The notes under the pieces are model-generated. The model ran no database searches and was not told the DNA's origin. It was given only the letters and a program-made list of their open reading frames with translations. The position numbers were made by a program, and so were the translations under genes. Below, one piece after another: positions 16,866 to 24,727 of a DNA stretch of 64,000 nucleotides (the stretch's first letter is position 1; each line of letters starts with the position of its first letter). Origin of the DNA: CAVQAH01 sp963784195 (lineage in GTDB: Bacteria > Acidobacteriota > Vicinamibacteria > Vicinamibacterales > 2-12-FULL-66-21); the NCBI GenBank assembly GCA_963784195.1, contig CAWARA010000011.1, positions 62,001 through 126,000 of the forward strand, read 5' to 3'.

Positions 16866-18087
16866 TTGGTCTCTCGATCGTCGCCGCATGGCTGGTCGCC
16901 GCGGTCGGCGGCAACGAACCGTGGCCTCAGTGGGGTGGTCCTTCGCGGAACTTCGTCATCGAAGCGCGCGGCCTGGCCACCTCGTGGCCAGCCGACGGAC
17001 CCCGGCGGATCTGGAAGCGGGCGCTCGGCGATGGCTACTCGGGCATCGTGTCGGACGACTCCGCAATCTATACGCTCTATCGCAGCGGCAATCAGGATTC
17101 CGCCGTGGCGCTGGATCCGGCTACGGGCGCGACGAAGTGGGAGACCAAATACGACGCGCCGTTCAACGAAACGTGCAGTCAGCGTCTCGGTCCGGTGCCG
17201 CGTTCGGCGCCGCTCCTGATCGGTGACCGCCTCATCACGATCAGCGCCGGCGGTCTGATGAACAGCTTCGATCGGAAGACCGGCGCCCGTCAGTGGAGCC
17301 TCGACCTTCTGGGAGGCGCGGCGGACGCCGTCCGCGCCTGTGGCTATTCGAGCAGCCCGCTCGCGTTCGAGGACCTGGTGATCACGACCGCAGGGGGACC
17401 CGGACGCGGCGTCGTCGCGGTCCAGGCCGCTTCCGGGAAGATCGCGTGGCAATCGCAGGACTTCCAGAACGGATACTCGTCGCCGCTGCTCATCGACCTC
17501 GACGGACGGCCGGAGCTGATCGTCTTTACTTACGGAGAAGTCGCCGGACTGAATCCGAAGACGGGCGCGCTCGAGTGGACCCGGCCGCATCCCTCCGACC
17601 AGGGTGTGAACGTCACGATGCCCCTGTGGGGATCCGACAACCTGCTCTTCGTGTCGTCGGCGTACAACGGTGGGAGTCGCGTGCTGCGCCTCAAACGCAG
17701 CGGGGATACCGTGAACGTCGAGGAGGTGTGGGCCAACAAGCGCGTCCGCATTCACTTCGGCAATGCGGTTCGGCTCGGTCAATACATCTACGCGTCGAAC
17801 GGCGACTTCGGCAGCGCGCCATTCGCCGCAGTCGACGTCCTGACCGGCGACATGATCTGGCGTGACCGCTCCGTCACCCGCGCGACACTGCTCGGCGTGG
17901 GCGACAAGCTGATCATCCTCGACGAAGATGGCAACCTGGCTATCGCCACGCCGTCAGCCACAGGCCTGACCGTGCATGCAAAGGCCGCCGTCCTCGGTCA
18001 CACGGCCTGGACTGCTCCGACTCTGGTGGGGACTACGCTGTTTCTGCGCGAACGAAGCAGATCGTGGCTCTTGATCTCGGGCAGTGA
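16862..18087 (+). CDS. Exported PQQ-like beta-propeller protein (C-terminal frameshift)
   Basis: A short N-terminal signal is followed by WPQWGGPSRNFVIE and repeated propeller blades with WETKYDAPF, GSDNLLFVSSAYNGG and DVLTGDMIWRDR, as in PQQ-dependent dehydrogenase-like or BamB-like quinoprotein propellers. Near 18055 one A seems missing: restoring CGA AAG gives RKQIVALDLGQ and a stop at 18085-18087, the expected end. Without this correction the frame runs to 18220 through unrelated sequence. No heme or PQQ ligands can be assigned with confidence. It forms an operon with the YHS-like protein. Confidence 0.78.
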
Positions 18088-18088
18088 C

Positions 18089-18357
18089 AATCTCCCAACT
18101 GTCCAAGTCCCAAGTCGCAGGGCACTGAACATGGACACCACGACGGTCGACGGCGGACGTCATACTCCGCGACGTGCGCTGTGGCGAGTTCCGGGAACGA
18201 GGCCGTCGAGCCACGACTGAAACACGCGACCAAATATCCATTTCGGGTGTTGGGAGCCGCGAAATCGGCGTTGGCCATCGCGCACGTCACACTCCTCCGC
18301 ACGGCTCCGCCCTGGCGATCGACTCTGAACTCCATGGGAACTGGACGTTGGGAGTTG
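18089..18357. repeat. Gap bounded by inverted short repeats (CCAAGTCCC / GGGAACTGG type)
   Basis: The 284-base gap between the propeller gene and the opposite ADOP gene starts with AATCTCCCAACTGTCCAAG (18089 on) and ends with GGGAACTGGACGTTGGGAG (18336 on). These are imperfect reverse complements. I see no gene inside. Confidence 0.55.
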
Positions 18358-18371
18358 CAGTGAGCGCTGTC

Positions 18372-21026
18372 TCATTCATTCCTCAGCGCAACCAGAGGAT
18401 CGACACGCGTAGCCCGTCGCGCCGGGACGAACGAGGCCGAGAGGCCGACGACGGCGAGCACGGCGCAGACGACCCCGATCGTCAACGGGTCGCCGGGACG
18501 GATCTCGAACAGCAGGTTCTGAAGCACCTGTGCGGCGGCGATCGCGCCGACGAGGCCCAGCGTCAGGCCAACAGCGATGACGACGGAGCCTTCGCGCAGC
18601 ACCAGGCGCTGGATGCTCGCGCCATCGGCGCCGAGGGCCATGCGCACGCCGATCTCGCGAGTCCGCTGCGCGGTCGTGAAGCTGATGATCCCGTAGATGC
18701 CGCTGGCGCAGAGTACCAGCGCGATCAGCGCGAACGCGGTCATCAGCGTCATGCTGAACCGCTCGCGGACCACCGACGCATCCACGAGCGCCTCGACGCT
18801 GGCGGAATCGTAGACGGTCTGGAGCGGGTCGATCGACCAGATCGCGCGCTTGGCGGCTTCGATCAGCGCGGACGGCTCGCCGCTGCCGCGGAGCACGTAC
18901 GTCATGCTCCCGAACGGCATCTGCGCGAGCGGCGCGAAGATCTCGGCCCTGGCCGCGGCGTTCAGGCGATCGTGACGGATCTGGCTGACGACGCCCACGA
19001 TCTCCAGCTCGAGGGGTTGCCCGTGCCACCGGATTCGGATCTTTCGTCCAATCGGGCTCTCGTTCGGCCATTCGCGCCGTTGCAGCGCGTCACTGATCAC
19101 CGCAACGCGCGGCGCGTGCTCGGTGTCGCGCGCTTCGAGGAACCGGCCTTCCTTCAAGGGGATCGTCATGGCCCTGAAATAGTCCGGGCTGGCGACGGTG
19201 ATGTAGGTCGCCTGCTGCTCTTCAGCCGTCGCCGCTGGACGACCGACGATGTCGATGGGTGTCTTGATGTCGATGTTCGCGGCCGCGAACGGCATCGCCG
19301 AAACGGTCCCGACGTACTGGACACCAGGAATCGCGCGCATCCGATCGATCGTGCTGTTGAAGAAGTTTCGCGTCCGTTCCGGTGTTCCTGTGCGGTCGTA
19401 GGCAAACACCTGGACGGCGACCACGTTCGCCGCGGAAAACCCGGGGTCGACCGCCATGAGCCGCGCGAAGCTGCGAATCAGCAGGCCCGCCCCCGTCAAC
19501 AGCACGAGCGCAAGGGCGATCTCGGCAACGACCAGGCCCCGGCGCAGCGTCGTGCGGGGCCCCGACGACTGCCGCTCGCGCATCACATCCCTCGCGGGGT
19601 TGGAAAACTGGAACGCGGGGATCAGCCCGAACGCCGTTGCGGTCAGCGTCGTCAACACCGCGGCAAACGCGAGCATGCGACCGTCAATCGCCGCATCGTG
19701 GAGCCTGAGCAGGCCCGACGGCGCGAGGGCCACGATCGCCTGCAGGGCCCAATAGGCAAGACCGATCCCCGCGATCGCGGCGATCGACGACAGCAGGAGG
19801 CTTTCGACGACCAGCTGGCGGACGAGCCGCGCGCGCCCGGCGCCCAGTGCCGCACGAATCGCGAACTCACGCTCGCGTTCCATGCCGCGCGCCATGAGCA
19901 GGCTCGCCACGTTGGCGCAGCCGATGCCGAGCACCAGCACGACCGCCCCGAGCATCATGAACAACGGAAGCCGCACGTCGCCCATCAGGTGCTCGCGCAT
20001 GGGCACGAGCCACGCGGTCTTCGACTTGTTCGTCCGCGGATTCTCCCTGGCGATGGCGGCTGAGATCGTATCCATCTCACCCTGAGCCTGCTGAAGCGTC
20101 ACGCCGGGAGCAAGACGCGCTACGACGTTCCACCAGGCGCTGCCGCGCGTGCGTCTTTCGTGATCCTGAATGACCTTCGGCGTCCAGACGCTCAGATCGC
20201 CCGGCCTGGGCAGGAGCTGCGGAGCAAACTCGCGGGGCAGGACTCCGACGATGGTCCACGGTTCCCCGTCGAGGCTGATCGTCCGATTGAGGATTCCCGC
20301 ATCGCCAGCGAAGCGCGCCTGCCAGAGGCTGTGCGAAATGATCGCCGCCTTGCGCCCGCCCGTCACGAATTCTTCTGGAAGGAATCCACGTCCGATGAGT
20401 GGCTTCATCCCGAGCGCGTCGAAGAATCCCTCGGTCACCTGCCCGCCAAACAGCACTTCTGGATCGCCGCCCCCCGTGTAGTCGTACCAGTACGGAATCG
20501 CCGCGGCTATCGCCGAAAAAGACTTGCCGCGCTCGCGCCAGTCGAGAAAGTCCGCCGGCGCAACGTCCTCGCGCACGGAGGGCGTCGCGGCGTTCCTCGA
20601 CCAGACGGTAACGATGCGCTCGGCATCGTCGTACGGCAGCGCGCGGAACATCAGCGTATCCAGAAGGGTCACGATCGATACGGTGCCGCCGATCCCGAGA
20701 GCCAGGATGAAGACCGCAGCAAGCGTGAAGCCCGGCGCTTTCCAGAGCATGCGCGTCGCGTGACGCAGGTCGTGAACGGCATCCGCATCAGCCGTGAACT
20801 GGCGGCGGAGCCACGCGGCATCAGGAAACGCCCCAAAGGATCGACGCAGGAGGTCCATGCGAGTGCTCCAATTCTGTTCGGTTTCGAGCGAGTCCCAGCG
20901 GTGTCGCACTTCGGCTTCCCACTCGGCTCGCCAGTCCGGTCGCCAGCTCGAGGGGACGACGGCTGAACAGAGCCTGACGATGCCGAGGCACACGCGGACG
21001 AGCAGCGGATCGCGGCGGTAGGTCAT
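18372..21026 (-). CDS. ADOP-type ABC transporter permease (second copy)
   Basis: An 884-residue duplicated MacB/FtsX permease. The N-terminal prefix (WRAEWEAEVRHRWDSLE) is diverged from the 13 kb copy but of the same class. The anchor FILALGIGGTVSIVTLLDTL, periplasmic domains with GRGFLPEEF and GRFLEARD, FtsX segments around FAIRAALGAGRARLVRQL and REIGVRMALGA, and the ending RVDPLVALRNE follow in the standard order. It starts four bases after the stop of a PadR gene, so the pair is one transcript. It faces the first ADOP module, and the two modules enclose the YHS/propeller pair. Confidence 0.9.
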   Translation of the reverse strand: MTYRRDPLLVRVCLGIVRLCSAVVPSSWRPDWRAEWEAEVRHRWDSLETEQNWSTRMDLLRRSFGAFPDAAWLRRQFTADADAVHDLRHATRMLWKAPGFTLAAVFILALGIGGTVSIVTLLDTLMFRALPYDDAERIVTVWSRNAATPSVREDVAPADFLDWRERGKSFSAIAAAIPYWYDYTGGGDPEVLFGGQVTEGFFDALGMKPLIGRGFLPEEFVTGGRKAAIISHSLWQARFAGDAGILNRTISLDGEPWTIVGVLPREFAPQLLPRPGDLSVWTPKVIQDHERRTRGSAWWNVVARLAPGVTLQQAQGEMDTISAAIARENPRTNKSKTAWLVPMREHLMGDVRLPLFMMLGAVVLVLGIGCANVASLLMARGMEREREFAIRAALGAGRARLVRQLVVESLLLSSIAAIAGIGLAYWALQAIVALAPSGLLRLHDAAIDGRMLAFAAVLTTLTATAFGLIPAFQFSNPARDVMRERQSSGPRTTLRRGLVVAEIALALVLLTGAGLLIRSFARLMAVDPGFSAANVVAVQVFAYDRTGTPERTRNFFNSTIDRMRAIPGVQYVGTVSAMPFAAANIDIKTPIDIVGRPAATAEEQQATYITVASPDYFRAMTIPLKEGRFLEARDTEHAPRVAVISDALQRREWPNESPIGRKIRIRWHGQPLELEIVGVVSQIRHDRLNAAARAEIFAPLAQMPFGSMTYVLRGSGEPSALIEAAKRAIWSIDPLQTVYDSASVEALVDASVVRERFSMTLMTAFALIALVLCASGIYGIISFTTAQRTREIGVRMALGADGASIQRLVLREGSVVIAVGLTLGLVGAIAAAQVLQNLLFEIRPGDPLTIGVVCAVLAVVGLSASFVPARRATRVDPLVALRNE

Positions 21027-21030
21027 GGCG

Positions 21031-21357
21031 TCAGGCTCGCGACGGTTTGAGGCGCTGCGAGGCCCGCGGGACGGCCTGATCGAGCACGCGGTACCGCTCG
21101 ACAGCCTCCGCCAGCATTTCTTCGCCTGCAGACGTCAGCGCGTAGTAGCGCCGCGGCGGCCGCTGCTCGCGCTGGGCTGTCGCCTGTTTCTCCCAGCGGG
21201 AGGCGAGCAGCCCTTCCCGGTCAAGCCTGCGAAGGATTGGGTAGACCGTGCCACTCGGCAGCCCGGTGGCGTCCATGATGTCGAACCCGTGATGGAACCC
21301 GCGCGCCAGGGCCTGGAGCACGAGGGCCGTCGGGTATGTCAGGTTCAATCGTCCCAC
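21031..21357 (-). CDS. PadR family transcriptional regulator (second copy)
   Basis: A winged-helix PadR protein of 108 residues: LTYPTALVLQALARGFHHGFDIMD, then PSGTVYPILRRLDREGLLAS for the recognition helix and wing, then a charged QREQRPPRRYYAL strand and a C-terminal dimer helix. I choose the GTG at 21357 because GGAG lies six bases upstream; a longer reading frame adds residues not typical of the family. It should repress the ADOP permease gene four bases downstream. A short ACTCG-N-CGAGT symmetry about 35 bases upstream may be its operator, but this is weak. Confidence 0.87.
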   Translation of the reverse strand: MGRLNLTYPTALVLQALARGFHHGFDIMDATGLPSGTVYPILRRLDREGLLASRWEKQATAQREQRPPRRYYALTSAGEEMLAEAVERYRVLDQAVPRASQRLKPSRA

Positions 21358-21468
21358 TGGTATCTCCAACGTAACGTGCGACTGGGACTCGACTACGACT
21401 AGCGAGTTCTGATTACCGCTGTCAGACGGGCCTGCGAGCCAAAAGGTTGGTCCTTGGGTGGCGGCGGG

Positions 21469-21474
21469 TAGAAT
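21469..21474 (+). promoter_or_regulatory. -10 box of the TPR/kinase-like operon (leaderless)
   Basis: TAGAAT ends seven bases before the ATG at 21482, with no ribosome-binding site between them. Confidence 0.5.
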
Positions 21475-21481
21475 CACACGA

Positions 21482-21970
21482 ATGATCCGGGTCGCCGGTC
21501 TCGTCTTCTCGCTTGCATATGCGGCCTTGATCGTGTGGTTGTATGTAGCTCAGCCGCAGACCGTCGCGGAAGTGACAGGCGGCCTCTCCGCTGGCATTGG
21601 CGCCTACAAGGTCAACGCCCAGGCGTTCGAGGACGGTCTGGCGTTCTTTCGCCGCGACCAGTTCGAGGAATGCCGGGCGGCCTTTCAGAGGGCCGACCCT
21701 GCCCAGCGGGACGCCCTCACGCAGTTCTACATTGCCTACAGCTACTACCGTCAGGGGTGGGGCCGCGTCTACAACGACGACGTGCTGTTCGGGAAAGGGC
21801 TGGAGTCAGTCGATCGCGCCATCGCACTGGCGCCGGGCAATCGCCTGGTCGTCGACGACAAGAACCTCGGAATGCGGACTGGGGACGAACTGCGGGCCGA
21901 ACTGCAGCGCGGCCTGACGCACGACGCCTCCGACTTGAACCCAATCCGGGTGCTCGGGACCAGGAAATGA
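21482..21970 (+). CDS. Membrane-anchored TPR-like protein
   Basis: A 162-residue protein with one N-terminal membrane segment (VFSLAYAALIVWLYVA). About 60 residues of helical repeats follow: FEDGLAFFRRDQFEECRAAFQRAD, then QFYIAYSYYRQGWGR and GLESVDRAIALAPGN, resembling tetratricopeptide repeats. These probably bind a protein partner in the periplasm. Its stop codon overlaps the start of the membrane kinase-like gene (ATGA), so the two are coupled and likely form a complex. I do not recognise a named family. The start is set by the -10 box and by the membrane segment. Confidence 0.7.
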   Translation: MIRVAGLVFSLAYAALIVWLYVAQPQTVAEVTGGLSAGIGAYKVNAQAFEDGLAFFRRDQFEECRAAFQRADPAQRDALTQFYIAYSYYRQGWGRVYNDDVLFGKGLESVDRAIALAPGNRLVVDDKNLGMRTGDELRAELQRGLTHDASDLNPIRVLGTRK

Positions 21971-23769
21971 CGATGGTCCGCGAATGCTTCGCGCTGCCGG
22001 CCATTTTCCTTACCGTTGCGCTGCTCGGTGGATTTCGCGCCGCGGCGTCCGTACGCCTGGTGCCTCCTCCCCTCATGTCGCTGGTCCTCGGCCTGCTCCT
22101 GATGGGCTGTCTCGCCCGCGCGCACGCGATCGTCCCCGAACACCTGATGAACAGCCGCCGATCAGCGGCCGCCAATTTCTCAGGCCTCGTTGTGCTGCTG
22201 TCTCTGTTCGCCGCATGCACGCAGATCTTCAACCTGCTGACGCCGGACACGGGGCTGCTCCACCTGATTTTCAGCACCTTCTTCCTCGTTCAACTGCTGA
22301 CGACGTTGACGGCTGTGCGCGACCGTCTGGCGTTGCTGCGCGGCCTCACGGTTCTGCTCGGCTCGGCGTTCGTGATTCGGTTCGCTCTGCTCGAATCGCT
22401 GTACTCGCCGCACGGCGGTGTGGTGAAGCGTGTGCTGACCGCGCTGATGGAGGGGATCACGCTGGGAGGGCTCGAGTACGCCCCCAATGGATTGGCGACC
22501 GGTTACGTCGCGTTCTTCACGCTCACGCTCTTCATCATCGGGCTGGTCCTGCTTGGACCGGAACGACACGAGCCGGGGCAAGGGCTCCAGCGGTGGGGCG
22601 GTGACAAGCTGGCGACGACTTCAATGATTCTGCTCGCAATCGGCATGTGCGCATGCCGATCCCACGCTGCACCTTCTGTGAGCGATGACACCACCGAGTT
22701 CCGTTCGGTCAAGGCGGGCGATCGCGCGAGCGAGACTCGTGAGGCGGCGCTCGCGTCTGCTCGTGTCTGGAATCCGCCGTCCGTGCCCATCGGCCGGGCC
22801 GTCCTGGGAGAAAACCCGCCCGGTGGCTGGTCCTCATCCGACGTCGTCGACTGCAGATTCGTCGCCGAAGCGGTCAACGGCATGACGCCGAAGTTCAACT
22901 GCCAGCTGGCTGACGGTGAGGTCGTCAAGGTCAAGTATGGGAAGGGCAACGCGGAGATTCACGGGGAGGTCGCTGCCACCCGCCTGCTGTCGGCACTGGG
23001 CTTCACGGCGGACCGAATGTATGTCGTGCGGTCGGTGCGATGCGCGGAGTGCCCGCCTTACCCCTTCTACGCGCTGCGATGCCTCGAGAAGACCGGCAGC
23101 CGCGCTCTGTGCCTCGATCTCCTCGATGGCCCCGGCGTGGTCGAGTTCAACGACGCGGTCATCGAGCGGCGGCACCCGGGCCGTACGATCGAGGCCTTCG
23201 ACGACCAGGGATGGGCGTGGTTCGAGCTCGACAGGATCGATCCGGCCCGAGGCGGATCGACGCGGGACCAGATCGACTCCTTCCGCCTGATGGCGATGCT
23301 CCTCTCGCACTGGGACAACAAGGCGGAGAACCAACGGCTGATCTGCGCGGCGGACGCCGATCAGAAGGACGCGCCGTGCGCCCGGCCCGTGGCGATGATG
23401 CAGGATGTCGGTTCCACGTTCGGACCGAGGAAGCTCGACCTGCACAACTGGCGACGGATGCCGATCTGGGCGGACGCCCGAGAGTGCCGTGTCAGCATGA
23501 AGCACATGCCGTGGGATGGCGCGACGTTTCCAGACGTGCAGATTTCAGAGGAAGGCCGGCAGCTGGCGCTCTCGCTCCTGGAGCAGCTGTCGCAGCGTCA
23601 ACTCGAGACGCTCTTTACGACGGCCCGAGTCACGTCTTTCGACAGCTTCAACGTGGATGGCCGCAGCGCACGCAACTGGACGCGCGCGTTCATCGACAAG
23701 ATTCGTCAGATCCGTGACGCGGGGCCCTGCCCGCCTGCTCCCGGGATCAGTTCTCCTGCCGCCCGATGA
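21967..23769 (+). CDS. Polytopic membrane protein with a kinase-like C-terminal domain
   Basis: The first ~235 of 600 residues hold about six or seven hydrophobic segments and end near a CACR stretch. The remaining ~350 form a soluble domain with the main landmarks of the protein-kinase-like fold. They are Lys321/Lys323 in VVKVKYGKG, Glu334 in HGEVAATRLL, a catalytic-loop-like HWDNKAEN with Asp450 and Asn455 spaced by five as in protein kinases, and Asp480 in MMQDVGSTFG, matching the metal-binding DFG position. HipA, phosphoinositide-kinase-like or Fam20-like families are alternatives. Kinase activity is inferred, not proven. It is coupled to the TPR protein; its last 23 bases overlap the convergent phosphoesterase gene. 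Confidence 0.65.
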   Translation: MTMVRECFALPAIFLTVALLGGFRAAASVRLVPPPLMSLVLGLLLMGCLARAHAIVPEHLMNSRRSAAANFSGLVVLLSLFAACTQIFNLLTPDTGLLHLIFSTFFLVQLLTTLTAVRDRLALLRGLTVLLGSAFVIRFALLESLYSPHGGVVKRVLTALMEGITLGGLEYAPNGLATGYVAFFTLTLFIIGLVLLGPERHEPGQGLQRWGGDKLATTSMILLAIGMCACRSHAAPSVSDDTTEFRSVKAGDRASETREAALASARVWNPPSVPIGRAVLGENPPGGWSSSDVVDCRFVAEAVNGMTPKFNCQLADGEVVKVKYGKGNAEIHGEVAATRLLSALGFTADRMYVVRSVRCAECPPYPFYALRCLEKTGSRALCLDLLDGPGVVEFNDAVIERRHPGRTIEAFDDQGWAWFELDRIDPARGGSTRDQIDSFRLMAMLLSHWDNKAENQRLICAADADQKDAPCARPVAMMQDVGSTFGPRKLDLHNWRRMPIWADARECRVSMKHMPWDGATFPDVQISEEGRQLALSLLEQLSQRQLETLFTTARVTSFDSFNVDGRSARNWTRAFIDKIRQIRDAGPCPPAPGISSPAAR

Positions 23770-24727
23770 CGCCGGCATCCACGGTGCGGCCGCTCTTCGT
23801 AATCGACTGAAAATACATCTGCTGGCCGCTGACTTCGAAGAGCATGAAGGAAAAGTCCTGGTCGAAGCCGGAGGCAGTGAGGTTCGATTGCCGGATGTCA
23901 CCCGGGCGCAGCGATCCCCCGGCCCCCGAGACGAAGTAGAGAATGCCGTGCTGCGGCCGGACTCGCTCGTAGAAGTGTTCGTGACCGGCGAGCACCACGT
24001 CCACGTCACCAGATACGAGGGTCGGCTCGAGCGCCACGCGCAGCGCGCGAGCTCCGGCGCGATAACGCCCGGACGTATAGAGCGGATGGTGAAAGAACGC
24101 GATTTTCCACGTGCTCGATGAGTCTTTCAGCTCACGGGCGAGCCACTCGACCTGATCGCGATCGAACGAACGGCTGTCGAGGGCGAAAAAGCGCACGCCG
24201 GCACCGGTCAGCGCGGTCAGCTTCTTTTCGGCGCGGCGGAACGTGTAATAGCGGTTGCCGTTCATGTTGAACGGCGCATAGTGCAGCGACCCGGGGTCGT
24301 CGTGATTCCCGATCGCGGCGTAGAACGTGACGCCGGCGTCCAGCAGCGGCCGATAGGGTTGCTGAAACTTGCGAAGGTAATCGTCAGGAGTGTGCGGCCC
24401 GTAGATGTTGTCGCCCAGCATCAGCACGAAGTCGAACGGAAACTTTTCCCGCCAGGTGTGCATCTGGCGCGCGACGTCCATCTGGTTCTGATCGCCGCGG
24501 CCCGAGTCTCCGATCACGGCGAAACGGACCGAGCCGTCCCGGAGCGGAAGGGCCAGCGCACCCGGGCCGGGCGTCAGCGTCTCGACAACCGCGCTGGTCT
24601 TGCGCGGCGCGAGGATGTCGGGCTCGGCCCTGCTGCAGGCACCGGCGACCACGGCAAGCGCTGCCACGACCCCGAGCGCACAGGCAGGACGCTTCACCCG
24701 CTGCCCCGGCCGTCGGTCGGTAGCCAC
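23747..24727 (-). CDS. Calcineurin-like metallophosphoesterase, probable lipoprotein
   Basis: A 326-residue protein with an N-terminal hydrophobic segment ending in a lipobox-like VAGAC. All five metallophosphoesterase motifs are present: GDSGRGD, GDNIYG, GNHDD, FFHHPLY and GHEHFYER. This is the arrangement of purple-acid-phosphatase-like enzymes, which hydrolyse phosphate mono- or diesters with a dinuclear metal centre. It probably faces the periplasm. It overlaps the upstream ATPase gene by 34 bases and should be co-transcribed with it, and is convergent with the kinase-like gene. Substrate unknown. Confidence 0.87.
   Translation of the reverse strand: MATDRRPGQRVKRPACALGVVAALAVVAGACSRAEPDILAPRKTSAVVETLTPGPGALALPLRDGSVRFAVIGDSGRGDQNQMDVARQMHTWREKFPFDFVLMLGDNIYGPHTPDDYLRKFQQPYRPLLDAGVTFYAAIGNHDDPGSLHYAPFNMNGNRYYTFRRAEKKLTALTGAGVRFFALDSRSFDRDQVEWLARELKDSSSTWKIAFFHHPLYTSGRYRAGARALRVALEPTLVSGDVDVVLAGHEHFYERVRPQHGILYFVSGAGGSLRPGDIRQSNLTASGFDQDFSFMLFEVSGQQMYFQSITKSGRTVDAGVIGRQEN

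Noticed and set aside
18174..20063. Long plus-strand open frame opposite the second ADOP permease
   Set aside because: The minus strand encodes a complete 884-residue permease; the plus frame has shadow composition.
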